64,000 nucleotides of DNA from Rutstroemia sp. NJR-2017a BVV2 (Eukaryota > Ascomycota > Leotiomycetes > Helotiales > Rutstroemiaceae): the NCBI GenBank assembly GCA_002946415.1, contig NJPS01000054.1, positions 682,001-746,000 of the forward strand. The letters run 5' to 3'. Position 1 is the first letter of the stretch; every line of letters starts with the position of its first letter. Made by a program: the position numbers and the translations under genes. Shown piece by piece: positions 11,715 through 22,873 of the stretch. The notes below the pieces were generated by a model. That model saw only the letters and a list, made by a program, of their open reading frames with translations, was not told the DNA's origin and did no database searches.

Positions 11715-12260
11715 TTCTTCTAACCATACATGGTGCTGCTACGCCGAAGAAGGAGGGTGGAGAAGGAAGCAAAGCTGCTGATAATGCAGGCAAGGCATCG
11801 GGCAAGGGCAAGGGCAAGAGAAAGGTCGAGAACGCGAAGGAAGGCATGGGAGGAGGACAGGTTGCGAAATGGGTACCCATGGGTGGGTAATTGGCTTCCC
11901 TCAACCTACTCATCTACCCAATCAGGGGTGGCACCTACCCTATAAGGGCCCGCGACATACCCAATGGGTACCCATCAGTCATCATAACGCACCCATGGGT
12001 GCCCGAACCTACCGGGTACCCTATCCACCCGGTGGGTAAGCTCGCAGCCTAGAGGAGGAGAAAATGCAGCTAACGTTCTTACCCCACCCCATCTCCAAAG
12101 AAAAAGAAGAAGACAGTTCCTGCTGCGGGCAAAGTCAAGGACGAAGAGCTTATGTTTGGTGACTTTGAGAAGCAACTGTTTGGACATGATCTCGAGAGTG
12201 ATGCTGGGGTTCATGAGGAACAGGAACATGATTTTGATTTGATGTTTACGTTTAGTTCAG
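11715..12260 (+). pseudogene. Lys/Gly-rich coding fragment split by a palindrome-rich insert
   Basis: From about 11727 the plus strand reads a Lys/Gly/Ala-rich sequence (TPKKEGGEGSK..GKGKGKRKVEN). From about 12088 it again reads a coherent sequence, first lysine-rich (SPKKKKKTVPAAGKVK) and then acidic (DEELMFGDFEKQLFGHDLES). The roughly 200 nt between the halves (about 11868-12055) is of different character, with repeated GGGTACCC, ACCCATGGGT and GGTGGGTA palindromes. The simplest reading is one nuclear-type, low-complexity protein gene interrupted by an insertion, but two unrelated fragments remain possible. No start or parent gene could be identified. Confidence 0.4.
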
Positions 12261-13148
12261 GGTTCTGGTCCTCTAATACCTACTCACATGCAGACGGATG
12301 GAAGGCATTGACTCTCTGATGTACGGCATTATGAGACTTTTCAGTTGAACCTGAGGTACGGGGGATATAATGGAAGGGAGCTCTAGCTGGCCGGAGGGGT
12401 AGGGTCACTATAGCGGATTAAAGAAACTTCAAATAGCAGAAGGTCTCGTACGAATACTTAAAACAGCACAACTTGCTTTATAAGATCGGTAAAAGGCCAG
12501 TAAGATACCTTATACCTGTGAAATACCTTATCTTAACATATCTTTATACCCCTTGGGAGGTCACCGAGTTCATGCTCGCCGGATGTAAATAATCATCATC
12601 ATCATTATCATCATTTATCTGTCAATAGGCAATAAGATACTTGAATAGTATTCCAACACGCAACCAAAGTCGAAAAACTCTCCCCGCCCCCCACCTCGTC
12701 TGCGCACATCTCCCGCACCGAAGAAATCCTCAACGAATAATCCGGCTGAAAGTACCTCACCGGTACCACAGACTCTGGCACTATCACCGCCTCTTCTGCT
12801 CCCGGCATAAAACTCGCCTTCGGTGTCTTCGTCGACTGCGCCCTCGGCTACATAGAATAGCACATTCCGTGAACACTTCTCGCTATTGCCATCTAGAGAC
12901 ATGAAGCAGCCACTTAGCACCCATCAATCCAAGCTAATAGCCCGATTAACTGACTCCATTATACATATTCGTCTGGCTATCGCTTTCCATTCAAGTCTGC
13001 TAAGTGTTTCTTCATGCTACATTCTTCACCCCATCTCCCACTACTCTTCTCCTTCCCCTTTCCCGTTTGTTCGCGGATCCTATAAACTAAACCCTCATGT
13101 CATATCCCACTACCCTTAACCCCAGCTAACTGACCTTTAGTTACAGAA
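12261..13148. other. intergenic; trinucleotide tail and possible coding remnant
   Basis: A run of ATC/ATT triplets at about 12591-12616 follows sequence without genes and resembles the tail of a decayed retroelement. At about 12773-12862 the plus strand gives a short frame containing GIKLAFGVFVD, preceded by in-frame stops. It may be a gene remnant, but I cannot support it as a CDS. Confidence 0.3.
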
Positions 13149-13341
13149 GTGCAATCATCCACGACGGCGGCGACGAAATCGACACACGCGGGCCGTTCCA
13201 CGAAACTCAGAGTCCGTACCACCAGCTCAACCCTGCGCGTGTGCCCTCTGCGAAACCCTCCCTCAAAAAGGCAGCCTTATCCTTATCCCGACGTCCATTC
13301 AACCAAAGCGCTCTCTCGAACACCTATTTCATACAAAAATG
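13149..13341 (+). pseudogene. possible isolated terminal exon of an unrecognised gene
   Basis: After a pyrimidine-rich stretch, a CTAAC branch-like site (13126-13130) and a TTACAG acceptor (13141-13146), one frame reads a protein-like sequence including IIHDGGDEIDTRGPF and LNPARVPSAKPSLKKAAL, and ends at a TGA near 13341. I cannot connect it to a convincing upstream exon. It could be the last exon of a gene truncated by the rearrangements around 12.3-12.9 kb, or chance. Confidence 0.25.
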
Positions 13342-14191
13342 ACAGCCTGCTGCGGTACAGCCTATGCCCAAGTTCAAACAAACCACTTGTCACAGCAAAA
13401 AGAAATCAAAACGCAACATATGTTCTTCGACCAAAAACAGCACAACTGACCATAATATAACTTCTTTTCCTTTCTCTCCACCTGCGCAACTGATCTACCA
13501 TCCCACACCTCCTGACTCAAGCCATCCCAGAGCTGAGGTCATTCGACCACCCAACCCTTCACGTGACCCCCTCCTCCCTCCTTCCCCGTAACCGAAAGCC
13601 CCCCGAAACTCCAGATGACCGCCTCAATCCCATGCTCACATAATGTCAGCGCACCCCTCCGAAACGAAAATCCCCCGAAAGTGCAGCCCTCACACAACGG
13701 CTTTTCTCTTCTCCATATGCATGAATCGCGCATGTGCTACTACTGTATTGCGTCAACCATGATGACCGATTCCGAAAAAGCACTTCTTAAAATAGTTTAG
13801 GGAGCGCGGCGTAACTCGCCATACCACGGCTAACGAGACAAAAGGATCAGCCCTATGGCTATGTTAAACATGCAGGCTCGTAAAACAGGTTTGTGAATGA
13901 CTGACTGAATGACTGACTGCCTGACAGGTTAAGGGACTTTTGCGTAAGTGATGAGGAATGAGTGAGACAACCATTTTTCTTCTTCTTCCGGTCTGTGTGT
14001 TTCTAACGAAAATGAATGGATGAATGAATGATCTTAATGAAGGGTCTGGTTCATTTCGTGATATATATTTTTTCTATGCACTTCTCATATTCTATGAGTT
14101 TCTCTCTCGTTTCCTTTTCCCTCTCTTCTGTCTGAAAGTGCGGGTCATCCATCTATGCTCGCTCTCCCCCGCATCTGCCTCGCTCTTCAAA
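13342..14191. other. intergenic / upstream region of RING gene
   Basis: The 3' part is rich in short direct repeats of the GACTGACTGA type (about 13893-13926) and is likely promoter and 5' UTR of the plus-strand RING gene. No gene is supported here. Confidence 0.5.
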
Positions 14192-14812
14192 ATGGGTATC
14201 CCGTACGCCAAAATGTTCATACCACAAACCAGCACATCTGAATCCGCATACATGAAATCCGCCTCCCGTTCAACACTCACCTTGCCGACTCCATCTCCAG
14301 AACCAAGCACGCACTGCACGATCTGCGCCTCACGTCTCGACCACCCGCGCGCCGACGGCCGAACCGAAACGCTCTTCGCCCTCCCCTGCTCACACACCTT
14401 TGGGTCGCACTGCATTCTCCGGTGGCTAGAGCACGACTCCCCGTACCAAGACTGTCCTGCGTGTCGGCGCAAAATGGTCTATGTTGAGTGCGGACACCTT
14501 ATCCGACCATGCGCTGCAGAGAGCGCGCCGAAAGCTGTTACGCAGGAAAAGATGCCGCGGAAGTGTTTGGGGTGCAGAGGACTGGAGGGTCAGTTGAAGG
14601 AAGAGGTGGAGGAGCTGTTGAGGAGGGCGGAGGCGGAACAGAGGGCGTTGGTGGCGATGAAGGTTTGTTTTCCGGGGGTGTGGGGGGAGTTGTGTAGGGA
14701 TACGGTGAGGACGGTGGGAAGGAGGGTGGAGGAGTCGAAAGAGGGGGTTAGGAGGGATATTGAAGAGCTCTGTAGGAGGTTTGAAGAGGAAGGGGGAAGG
14801 GAGCAGTGGTAG
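14192..14812 (+). CDS. RING-finger protein, putative E3 ubiquitin ligase (206 aa)
   Basis: The single-exon frame is open further upstream, but the ATG at 14192 (MGIPYAKMF) is preferred because codons before it read a low-quality, Phe-rich sequence. The RING lies at about residues 39-92: CTIC, then LPCSHTFGSHCILRWL, then CPAC, ending in RRKM. Position five of the zinc-ligand series is Gly followed by Ser-His, a pattern seen in many fungal RINGs where a classical C3HC4 has Cys. The C-terminal half (from about 135) is a Glu/Arg-rich helix likely to form a coiled coil. There is no TM or signal peptide, so it probably acts in the cytosol or nucleus. The family suggests ubiquitin transfer; the substrate is unknown. 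Confidence 0.8.
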   Translation: MGIPYAKMFIPQTSTSESAYMKSASRSTLTLPTPSPEPSTHCTICASRLDHPRADGRTETLFALPCSHTFGSHCILRWLEHDSPYQDCPACRRKMVYVECGHLIRPCAAESAPKAVTQEKMPRKCLGCRGLEGQLKEEVEELLRRAEAEQRALVAMKVCFPGVWGELCRDTVRTVGRRVEESKEGVRRDIEELCRRFEEEGGREQW

Positions 14813-15158
14813 GGTGGTTGGCGTTAGTGAGAGAGAGCAGCAGATTTGTTTCAGGAGCGCATTCTTGATAGATGTTAGATAGCTGGGCGGTCATCATTGG
14901 TAGACACTAGACGTTTCGGTGGTATCTGTTGGCGGGCTGGAGGAATGGGCGGTTTGAGATCTGTCGATGAAATTCTGGTAATTGTGGTACAGGTTTTTGA
15001 ACGTCGTCGTTGTTAAGCTCGAAAGATACCTGTTCATGGCAACCATCGAGGATTTGCTGCGCTAGAACTTTTATGCGATCTGGACATCGGTGCAGAAGAA
15101 ACATTAATTGCTGAATTGTAGAAAAGTAGTTGCTAATCAACCCATGTTGATAGTTTGT
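14813..15158. other. convergent 3' intergenic region
   Basis: This lies between the 3' ends of the RING gene (+) and the one-TM protein gene (-). No supported gene is present. Confidence 0.6.
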
Positions 15159-15814
15159 TCACCGTGAAGTAGTTCGCACCCTACTGTCTATCCCATCATC
15201 GTCATCATCACTGTCGTCCTTGAATCCTTCTTCAAGATCTCGACTCAATCTTCTCCCATCGTCATCTCTGCCTCGTCGCGCATCAAGGGATAATGCTTCC
15301 CGTCGATTATCATCCACATCGAACAGCTCTTCTCCGTCATCTTCATCGAAGTCGCTAGTTGCCCCATCCTGTGCGCTTATCCGTCCTCGACCGAAGTCAG
15401 CGCTCCATGACGAAGGTAATATGAGTCTAACTGCTGCAGCTTGTGCGCGTTGTCGTAAAGTCGTTGTTCGATTGGAGATTGTCTCCAAGGGAAGGTATTG
15501 ACCGTATCGTGCTCGATATCGCTTCCATATCGGAACAACGACAAAGGATAGAAGTAAATAGAGAATGAGTGAGATGATCGCTGGTACTATGAGCGTCTGC
15601 AAAAGATACGTTAGCTTCCTGAGATTAGTTTAAGACGAGTTCGGGTAAGGCAATGTATGACCTTCAATAATGACCATGTGGAACCCATGTTTGAGGTTGT
15701 TGTATAAGTTGGAGTCTCTTCGTTCCCGGCAGCGTTAGGTGCAGGATGCGGTATATATGGAGTAGCTGCACCTGCTTCGTTCAAAGCTGCTCGAGGGTGC
15801 CACGCGTTCGTCAT
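15159..15814 (-). CDS. single-pass membrane protein with acidic tail, unknown function (196 aa)
   Basis: Two exons: 15814-15662 and 15596-15159, with a phase-0 intron GTCATA..TTTTGCAG. The first 45 residues are Ala/Pro/Thr-rich with no classical signal peptide. A hydrophobic segment at about residues 52-72 (TLIVPAIISLILYLLLSFVV) is the only TM helix. The remainder is Arg-rich, then strongly acidic (DFDEDDGEELFDVDD and DDSDDDDDGID). This is a tail facing the cytosol or lumen that I do not recognise as a domain. The gene is divergent from the formin gene, 1.7 kb away. No function is proposed. Confidence 0.65.
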
Positions 15815-17516
15815 CCGATGAATTGTGTTATGAATGGATAGAAGTAAGCTGGAATTAATGCAGAGGAGGTTTTCTAGGTAGAGACCCGCAACCTTACTTC
15901 GTAGTTACCGAGATTATGGCGGAGGGCAGAGAGGTTGCCGGATACTCCTACGTCCGGACGGTGTCGTATGTAATACTAAGGCGCGATTGAATGATCCGGG
16001 TCCAACGGCTCAAACGGCTCAAATGTGCGAGACAGCCAATATCCGATCGCGTTGCTTCATAGTCTGGGCCCCGTCAGGCACGTATGTTGCATCTGCGAAC
16101 TGTTCTGGAGGCGCACTGTTGGTTGACAACCTTTCCGCGTGGAGGTTCATCGGGGGATGCATTGGGGTTCCTCTCGGGCGCTATCAGGTTGTTCTTGGGC
16201 CATTCTTGGGCTATTCTTAGGAAGCTGGGAAGGTAGCACGGTTAGTCGCTAGCTGAGTAGCTGAGTGATAGTCCCTAGGTCTCACCTGTTGCTGACTTGT
16301 GATTTGTCGAACGGTGGGTGGATTGCGGTGGATTTGTGGTGGAAAAGGTGCAGTATCGGTCATCTATCGTTATCGAACTGGCCATTGCCACTGGTTGGCT
16401 GAGCTGGAGCACAACCGACCGAACCGCCGACCGTACACTACTTCACGGCAATACCACCCTATCACCCACCAGAAGCAGCTCAAGGCCAGAACCCTTTGGA
16501 AAATGCTCCGTGGGCAATAAAGCGAGAGGAGAGAGCCATAGGCCAATATTATCAACCACCCTTGGAAATACAATCTTCCACTTACCATACCACCTGCCCG
16601 GGCACAACCACACTGTCACTGCTTTAATAAGGGGTTCACTTGTTTCTACCTGTCCTTCTTCGACATCTTTTCCCTTAATGAACTACAACTCAAACTATCA
16701 ACACTCGTTTGCTTCTCGTTTCCTTGAATAACGTCGCGTCTTTTCCCTTTTTCTATTGCTGTTGCTTGTCATATCGCAGACGGCACAGCGTCCAACTTCT
16801 GAAATCGAAATCGATCAAGGATTCCTTTCCTTCCTTCAATCTAGCTGGGTCTGGTTTCTATCCGGCGTCCATACATACGGTGGTCTGTGGGTTTTGGGGA
16901 GGTGTTTGATGTGCTTGGAGTGACAAGAAGCTACGCCGAGGGAGGAAGAAGACCGTTTCAGCCCTCGAAACAATTTGTCACTTTGAACTGGGGTGGAGAG
17001 ACTATCGCGATCGGATTGTGGGTGGTTTTCCAGATTCTCTATCGACAGACGTATGGTGTACCTCGCAGAATTAGAGAATTGAAGTCTAAAGATCCCTCTT
17101 TCGGAACTTCAAATTGGTGTTGAAGAAATTGTTCCCTATCTCTTTTGGTAAGCGCCTCAACTCATTCTGCGTAAGACCAGCCTCTATTGCCTGTTTTGCA
17201 CAAGTACAACGGAGTACCGTGGATTGGGGTATTGATCCTGCCGGTGTCGCAGAATCGCAGAAGAATTCATGCTAATCATTTTGACTTGGCAGCGCGACTT
17301 TAACATCTGCCAGCATAATATCCACAACCCGGAGATACGCTTGCAGGATTTATTGGAGCATGATGTCGAATTCCGGTACATCTTGAGACGTTGATGAGTG
17401 CAAAATTATTCACAGCAAAGGTCATAACACCATAGACGTTACTAGAACGTGGGGCCGAAAACATACGAACGACGAGAATTGAAGCAAGAAACTTTTGATT
17501 CGAAAACTTCTCCAGC
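15815..17516. other. divergent intergenic region upstream of formin and one-TM protein genes
   Basis: This 1.7-kb region separates two divergent starts and should hold both promoters and 5' leaders. Short frames occur but none looks coding. Pyrimidine-rich tracts around 16620-16790 could be part of the formin 5' leader. I see no further structure. Confidence 0.5.
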
Positions 17517-20500
17517 ATGTCGGCAACTGGAAAATCATCGTTCTTCTCGAGGGGCAAAAAGGACAAGCGGAATACCAGTGACGAGGGACGACAGTTAGCA
17601 CAAAGTAGGGACGATGCAGGAAGCTCACATGGATCGCGATCGTCAAGACATGCCAGAATGTCTTCTGTGGCCTCGGAAGATATACCTGGCTCGCCTGGCG
17701 CGGACTTGAGTGGAATTAACATGATGGCGGGGGTTATTACATCCATTCCTTACGACAGTGTGATGGCAGACGGCAAATCGCCCATACCCGTAGATTATTT
17801 ACCGAGGAGTGACCAGATGCCCATACGAAGGGAACCTCTTCCACATCATTTGAACAAAGGCGGAACCGACTTCCATCAGTACCCCTCAGTCGAGACATTG
17901 TCTGCGAGCAATGGAAGCTCGCATCCTTCGGGACCCCGGGTCCCGCCCACAGGTAATAATATAACGATGGCATCTACAGGAAACCGAACGACTCAACTAC
18001 AGCAATGGGGTCCTTCAAATGGCAGTAGAGTAAGTATCGCAAGTACCATAAACGGTAGCCACAATTCGAGATATGACTCTTATTCTACGAACCAATCCTC
18101 CACATCTGGTCGCATATCCTTCGACCAACAAAGCATCGATTCTATGACAGAGAGATCCAGCATCCTCTCTTCAGGAAGCTCTGCAAAAACGGCGTTACCA
18201 GGTTCCTACTCCAATAACTCGTTGTCGCCAACCTATGTACCGGGTAAGGACCACCACCGATCAACGAAATTGCCGCAACCGCAGAGTCCTGGGTATGGCT
18301 CCCCTGTCGCGGCGCCACCCGGCTTCCAACTCAACAAACCGAACGATGATAGAGTTATCGAAGAGCAATTTTTGGCATTGATGCAGAAAAGAGGATGGCA
18401 CAATCTACCAGATCAGGCGCGCCGGCAAATGATGGCTTATACGCCAGCGAAGAAATGGACCTTAGTGCACCAGGATCGTTTAACGGAATGGCAGGGTGAG
18501 CAGAAAAGACGCACCAATGCCAGACACACAGGCCAATACGGTTCTGCTATGGAAATGCTGCTGAATGCTGAGGAAGAGGGTACGCCGGAATGGTTTGTCA
18601 GGAAGGTCATGGATAACAGCATTTCTGCCAAACAGTTGCAGAGTCTTGCAGTCAGCTTGAGAACACAGCCGATCGGCTGGGTCAAAACTTTTGTTGAATG
18701 CCAAGGTCAGGTCGCTCTAACGAATGTGCTCGGGAAGATTAATCGACGACAAGCGCAAGGTCCGACTGGTCCGGAGGGATCAATCAGCGAGAAGGATCTA
18801 GATAGAGAATACGACATTTGCAAATGTTTGAAGGCTTTGATGAACAACAAATTCGGAGCCGACGATGCTTTGCAACACCAGCAAGTCATCGTGGCGCTCG
18901 CTACTTCATTGGTTTCCCCTCGGATCCCCACGAGAAGGGTTGCTAGTGAAGTTCTGACTTTCTTATGTCATTGGGCAGATGGACAAGGCCACCTGAAAGT
19001 TATCCAGGCTATGGATTACGTGAAAACCCAGCAGGGTGAAAATGGTCGGTTCGATGCTTGGATGCGTGTTGTTGAAGTTACTGTTGACGGACGTGGAAAG
19101 ATGGGAAGTTTGGTTGGTGCCAGTGAGGAAGTCAGAAGCGGCGGTGCAGGCATGGAAAACCTCCTTATGGAATATGCTTTGACAAGCATGTTCTTGATCA
19201 ACATGATAGTTGATGCTCCGGAGCGGGACTTACAGCTTCGAGTCCATATTCGGGCACAGTTTACAGCATGTGGTATCAAAAGGATTCTCACGAAGATGGA
19301 GGGCTTTCAATACGATGTTCTCGATAAGCAGATTGAGCGGTTTCGCACCAATGAAGCTATCGATTATGAAGATTTGCTTGAGCGCGAGAACAGTAGCATG
19401 AAGGATAGCATCGAAGGGGAGGTTAAGGACTTGAACGACCCAGCACAAATCGTTGATGCTATCATGCAGAAAGTCCAGGGAAGTAGGACTCAAGACTACT
19501 TCGTTTCTGCGATGCAACATCTTCTACTCATCAGAGACAGTGACAGCGAGGAACGGTTACGTATGTTCCAACTCGTTGATCAAATGCTTAGCTATGTAGC
19601 CATGGACAGAAGACTTCCTGATATGGACCTCAAGCAGAGTCTTAATTTTACCGTTCAGAGTTTGCTCGACAAATTACACACAGATTCGGAAGCACGGCAA
19701 GCTCTCGATGAAGCTCTTGAAGCCCGTCAGATCGCCGACTCGGCAATGGCCGAAAGGGATGAGATGAGAGCTCGAATCGAACTTGGTGCAGATGGTCTCG
19801 TGGGCAAACTGCAAAGGCAATTAGATGAGCAAGCACAGATTATCGAGGTCCAACGGAGACAAATTGACGCGCTGAAGGGCGAAGTAGAAAATCTCCAAAC
19901 TATTCGCGCTAAAGAAGCCCAGCGAAATGAACTCGAGACTAGAGAATTGTACCTTATGCTCCGAGATGCACAGGATATTGCCGCCTCGAATGCTTCAAAG
20001 GGCAATGGCCTAGGAGAATCCGATCCGTCACATATGAAAGGCATCCTCGATCGTGAAAAGCTTATGGATCGCCTTGAAATGCAAATTGAACGCCAGAAGA
20101 CCCAGTACAAGCTTGAAGGTAGAGTCTGGGGTGATGCAGCAGGCCCTTCTGATCGTCTACGAGCATTGCGTGAGGAAATGGATGGTGGTGGACGTGGCGA
20201 TCATGGTGCGACACTTGGAGCACCACCGCAGGACTACATGAACAGCATGCTTGGAACGGTTTCTCGCTCAACCAAGATACCCAGAAAACCAATTGCCGGC
20301 GATGAGTCGATGGATGAAGATGAGTACGACGATGAAGACGATGAGGACGGAATGGTTTATGAGAAGCCCCGTGTTGTCAAGCTGAGGAAGCCGAAGAAGC
20401 CAAAGGCCTACTTGGATGAGATGACAGCCAAGATGAAGCGGTACGATGCTAGTGATGACGAAGAAAATGATGGAGTTACAACAGGCCCATCGCACCCAAG

Positions 20501-22873
20501 CATCGAATCCGATTCACCGAAGACGCCAACCGATGAAGCTTCTACAAAAGCCAACGGACCACCGAAGCCTGCGGGGTTCAATGGACCCCCTCCGCCTCCA
20601 CCTCCGCCCCCACCTCCTATGGGTCCTGGAGCACCTGGCTTCACTGGACCACCACCACCTCCCCCTCCACCTCTTCCAGGCGTCAAAGGTCCCCCTGGCT
20701 TTGGTGGTCCTCCGCCTCCTCCTCCTCCACCCGGTATGCCTGGTATGCCTGGTATGCCTGGTATGGGTGGTATGCCACCACCACCACCCCCTCCTCCTCC
20801 ACCTGGTATGCCTGGCAAGATGAGCGGTCACTTCTTATCCCAAGCCTCGTATAATGCCGCGCCAACTCTTGGCTTACCTGTTGCGAGACCAAAGAAGAAG
20901 CTCAAAGCATTGCATTGGGAGAAGGTTGATACACCTATGACCACCCATTGGGCTGCCCACGCTCCTACTGCTGCCGAAAAAGAAGAGAAATATGCCGAGC
21001 TTACCCGCAAGGGTGTACTTGACGAGGTCGAGAAATTGTTTTTGGCAAAAGAGATCAAGCAAATTGGTAAAGGTGCAAAGGCGAAATCAGACAAGAAGCA
21101 GATCATTTCAAGTGACCTGATGAGGACGTTCCGTAAGTCTCTAGTCGTTAGCATTATTATGTGTATGCGAGCTAACCCTTGATAGAAATCTCCCTTTCCA
21201 AGTTCTCGGCTTTCCCACCCGAGAAAATCGTTCAAATGATCATTCATTGTGACAGCGAAGTTTTGGACAACCCTGTCGTCATGGATTTCTTAATAAAGGA
21301 AGACATGTGCAATATCCCCGACAATACAGCCAAGCTCATGGCACCTTACAGCAAAGATTGGACTGGACCTGACGCGAGTAAAGAGAACAGGGAACAAGAT
21401 CCCTCAGAACTCACTCGTGAGGATCAAATCTATCTTCAAACCGCCTTCGAACTTCGCCACTACTGGAAGTCTAGGATAAGAGCACTCTCACTCACCCGCA
21501 CTTTTGAAATCGAGTATGATGAAATCTCAGAGAAGCTAAAACAAGTTGTTGCCGTGTCAGAGTCGTTGCGAGATTCCGTATCTCTCATGAATGTTCTTGG
21601 ATTGATTCTTGACATTGGTAACTACATGAACGACTCTAATAAGCAAGCGAGTGGTTTCAAGTTGAGTTCACTGGCTCGACTGGGAATGGTCAAAGATGAC
21701 AAGAACGAATCGACTTTTGCCGATCTCATTGAGCGCATTGTCCGTGCGCAATACCCTGAATGGGAAGGGTTCACCGAAGACATCGCTGGTGTTGTGACTG
21801 CACAGAAGCTGAATGTTGAACAACTTCGAGAAGATGCCCGGAAATACATCGACAATGTCAAGAACGTTCAAGGGTCTCTTGATTCCGGTAACTTGAGCGA
21901 CCCCAAGAAATTCCACCCACAAGATCGCGTTAGCCAGATTGTGCAGAGATCGATGAAGGATGCTCGAAGGAAGGCGGAACAAATGCAATTGTATCTAGAA
22001 GAAATGGTTCGAACTTACGATGATATTATGGTCTTCTACGGTGAAGATGCCACGGATGAGAACGCTCGAAGAGACTTCTTCTCGAAGTTGGCTGTGTTCG
22101 TTACAGAATGGAAGAAGTCCAAGGAGAAGAACATCGCACTTGAGGCTACGCGGAAACGAAATGAAGCTTCGATGAAGAGGAAACATGCTCAACTCAAGCT
22201 TGGTACTACCGAAACTGGTGGTCCACCATCTCCGAACTCTACTGGTGCCATGGACTCTCTCCTTGAGAAACTGCGAGCTGCTGCGCCGCAAGCTAGAGAT
22301 CAAAGGGATCGAAGGCGCAGAGCGCGCTTACAGAATCGACATCAAGTCCGTGTTGCTTCTGGCCAAAAGATTCCTGAGCCAGATGAGATACCCGAGATGG
22401 AGGCAGGTCTCAAGAGCCCCGAATCGGTCAGCACTGAAGGCCTGCTAAGTCCCGAAATGGCGCCTCCTAACGAAGTCTCGGAGAATGATGACGTTGCCGA
22501 CAGAGCAGCCCAGCTGTTACAAGGCATGCGCGGCACTGATGGCACCGATGAAGCTCAAGTCGATAGGAGGGAAAGTTCGAGAAGGTCACGGCGAAGGAAC
22601 AACGCGGAGGAGGAAAGGAAAGAGCGAAGGCGGCGCAGAGAAAAGGCCACGAGCACTTCCGATGCTGGAATACCGGAGGCGGAAACGATACCCGAAGAAG
22701 CCACCCCGGTGCCAGAGGATTTTACCAAAGAATCCACAATCCTAATGCCAGATACACCATTATCGGAAGAGGGTGAGAAGATCCTGACACCAAAGATGAT
22801 AGTCAGTCCGCCTCCGGCAGAAGATTCAGAAGCTGAAGGCACGAAGTCAACACCGATTGAGTTGGATGATTGA
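17517..22873 (+). CDS. sepA: Diaphanous-related formin, SepA/Bni1 type (1767 aa)
   Basis: Two exons, 17517-21132 and 21186-22873, split by one 53-nt intron (GTAAGT..GCTAAC..GATAG). It nucleates unbranched actin filaments at hyphal tips and septa. Domains in order: a disordered Ser-rich N-terminus (1-275); a GBD/FH3 regulatory region (about 280-710, starting near EEQFLALMQKRGW); a coiled coil (about 725-815); an acidic linker; an FH1 polyproline region (about 1020-1105, with runs of up to 12 Pro and PGM repeats); FH2 (about 1120-1530, opening with KLKALHWEKVD); and a DAD near 1561 with MDSLLEKLR followed by the basic RDRRRRAR. GBD plus DAD implies Rho-GTPase relief of autoinhibition. Length is close to A. 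nidulans SepA. The symbol follows that orthology and is inferred. Confidence 0.97.
20732..20775 (+). repeat. in-frame GGTATGCCT minisatellite in FH1
   Basis: Tandem 9-nt copies of GGTATGCCT, with a variant GGTATGGGT, encode repeated Pro-Gly-Met. They sit between proline runs in the FH1 region of the formin. Copy number can change without shifting frame, and could vary between strains. Confidence 0.85.

Noticed and set aside
17422..17746. Minus-strand frames at the formin start, up to 148 codons
   Set aside because: They lie antisense to the formin 5' coding region and have no domain.
20408..20892. Long minus-strand frames rich in Gly, Trp and Arg
   Set aside because: They are antisense shadows of the polyproline FH1 region of the formin.
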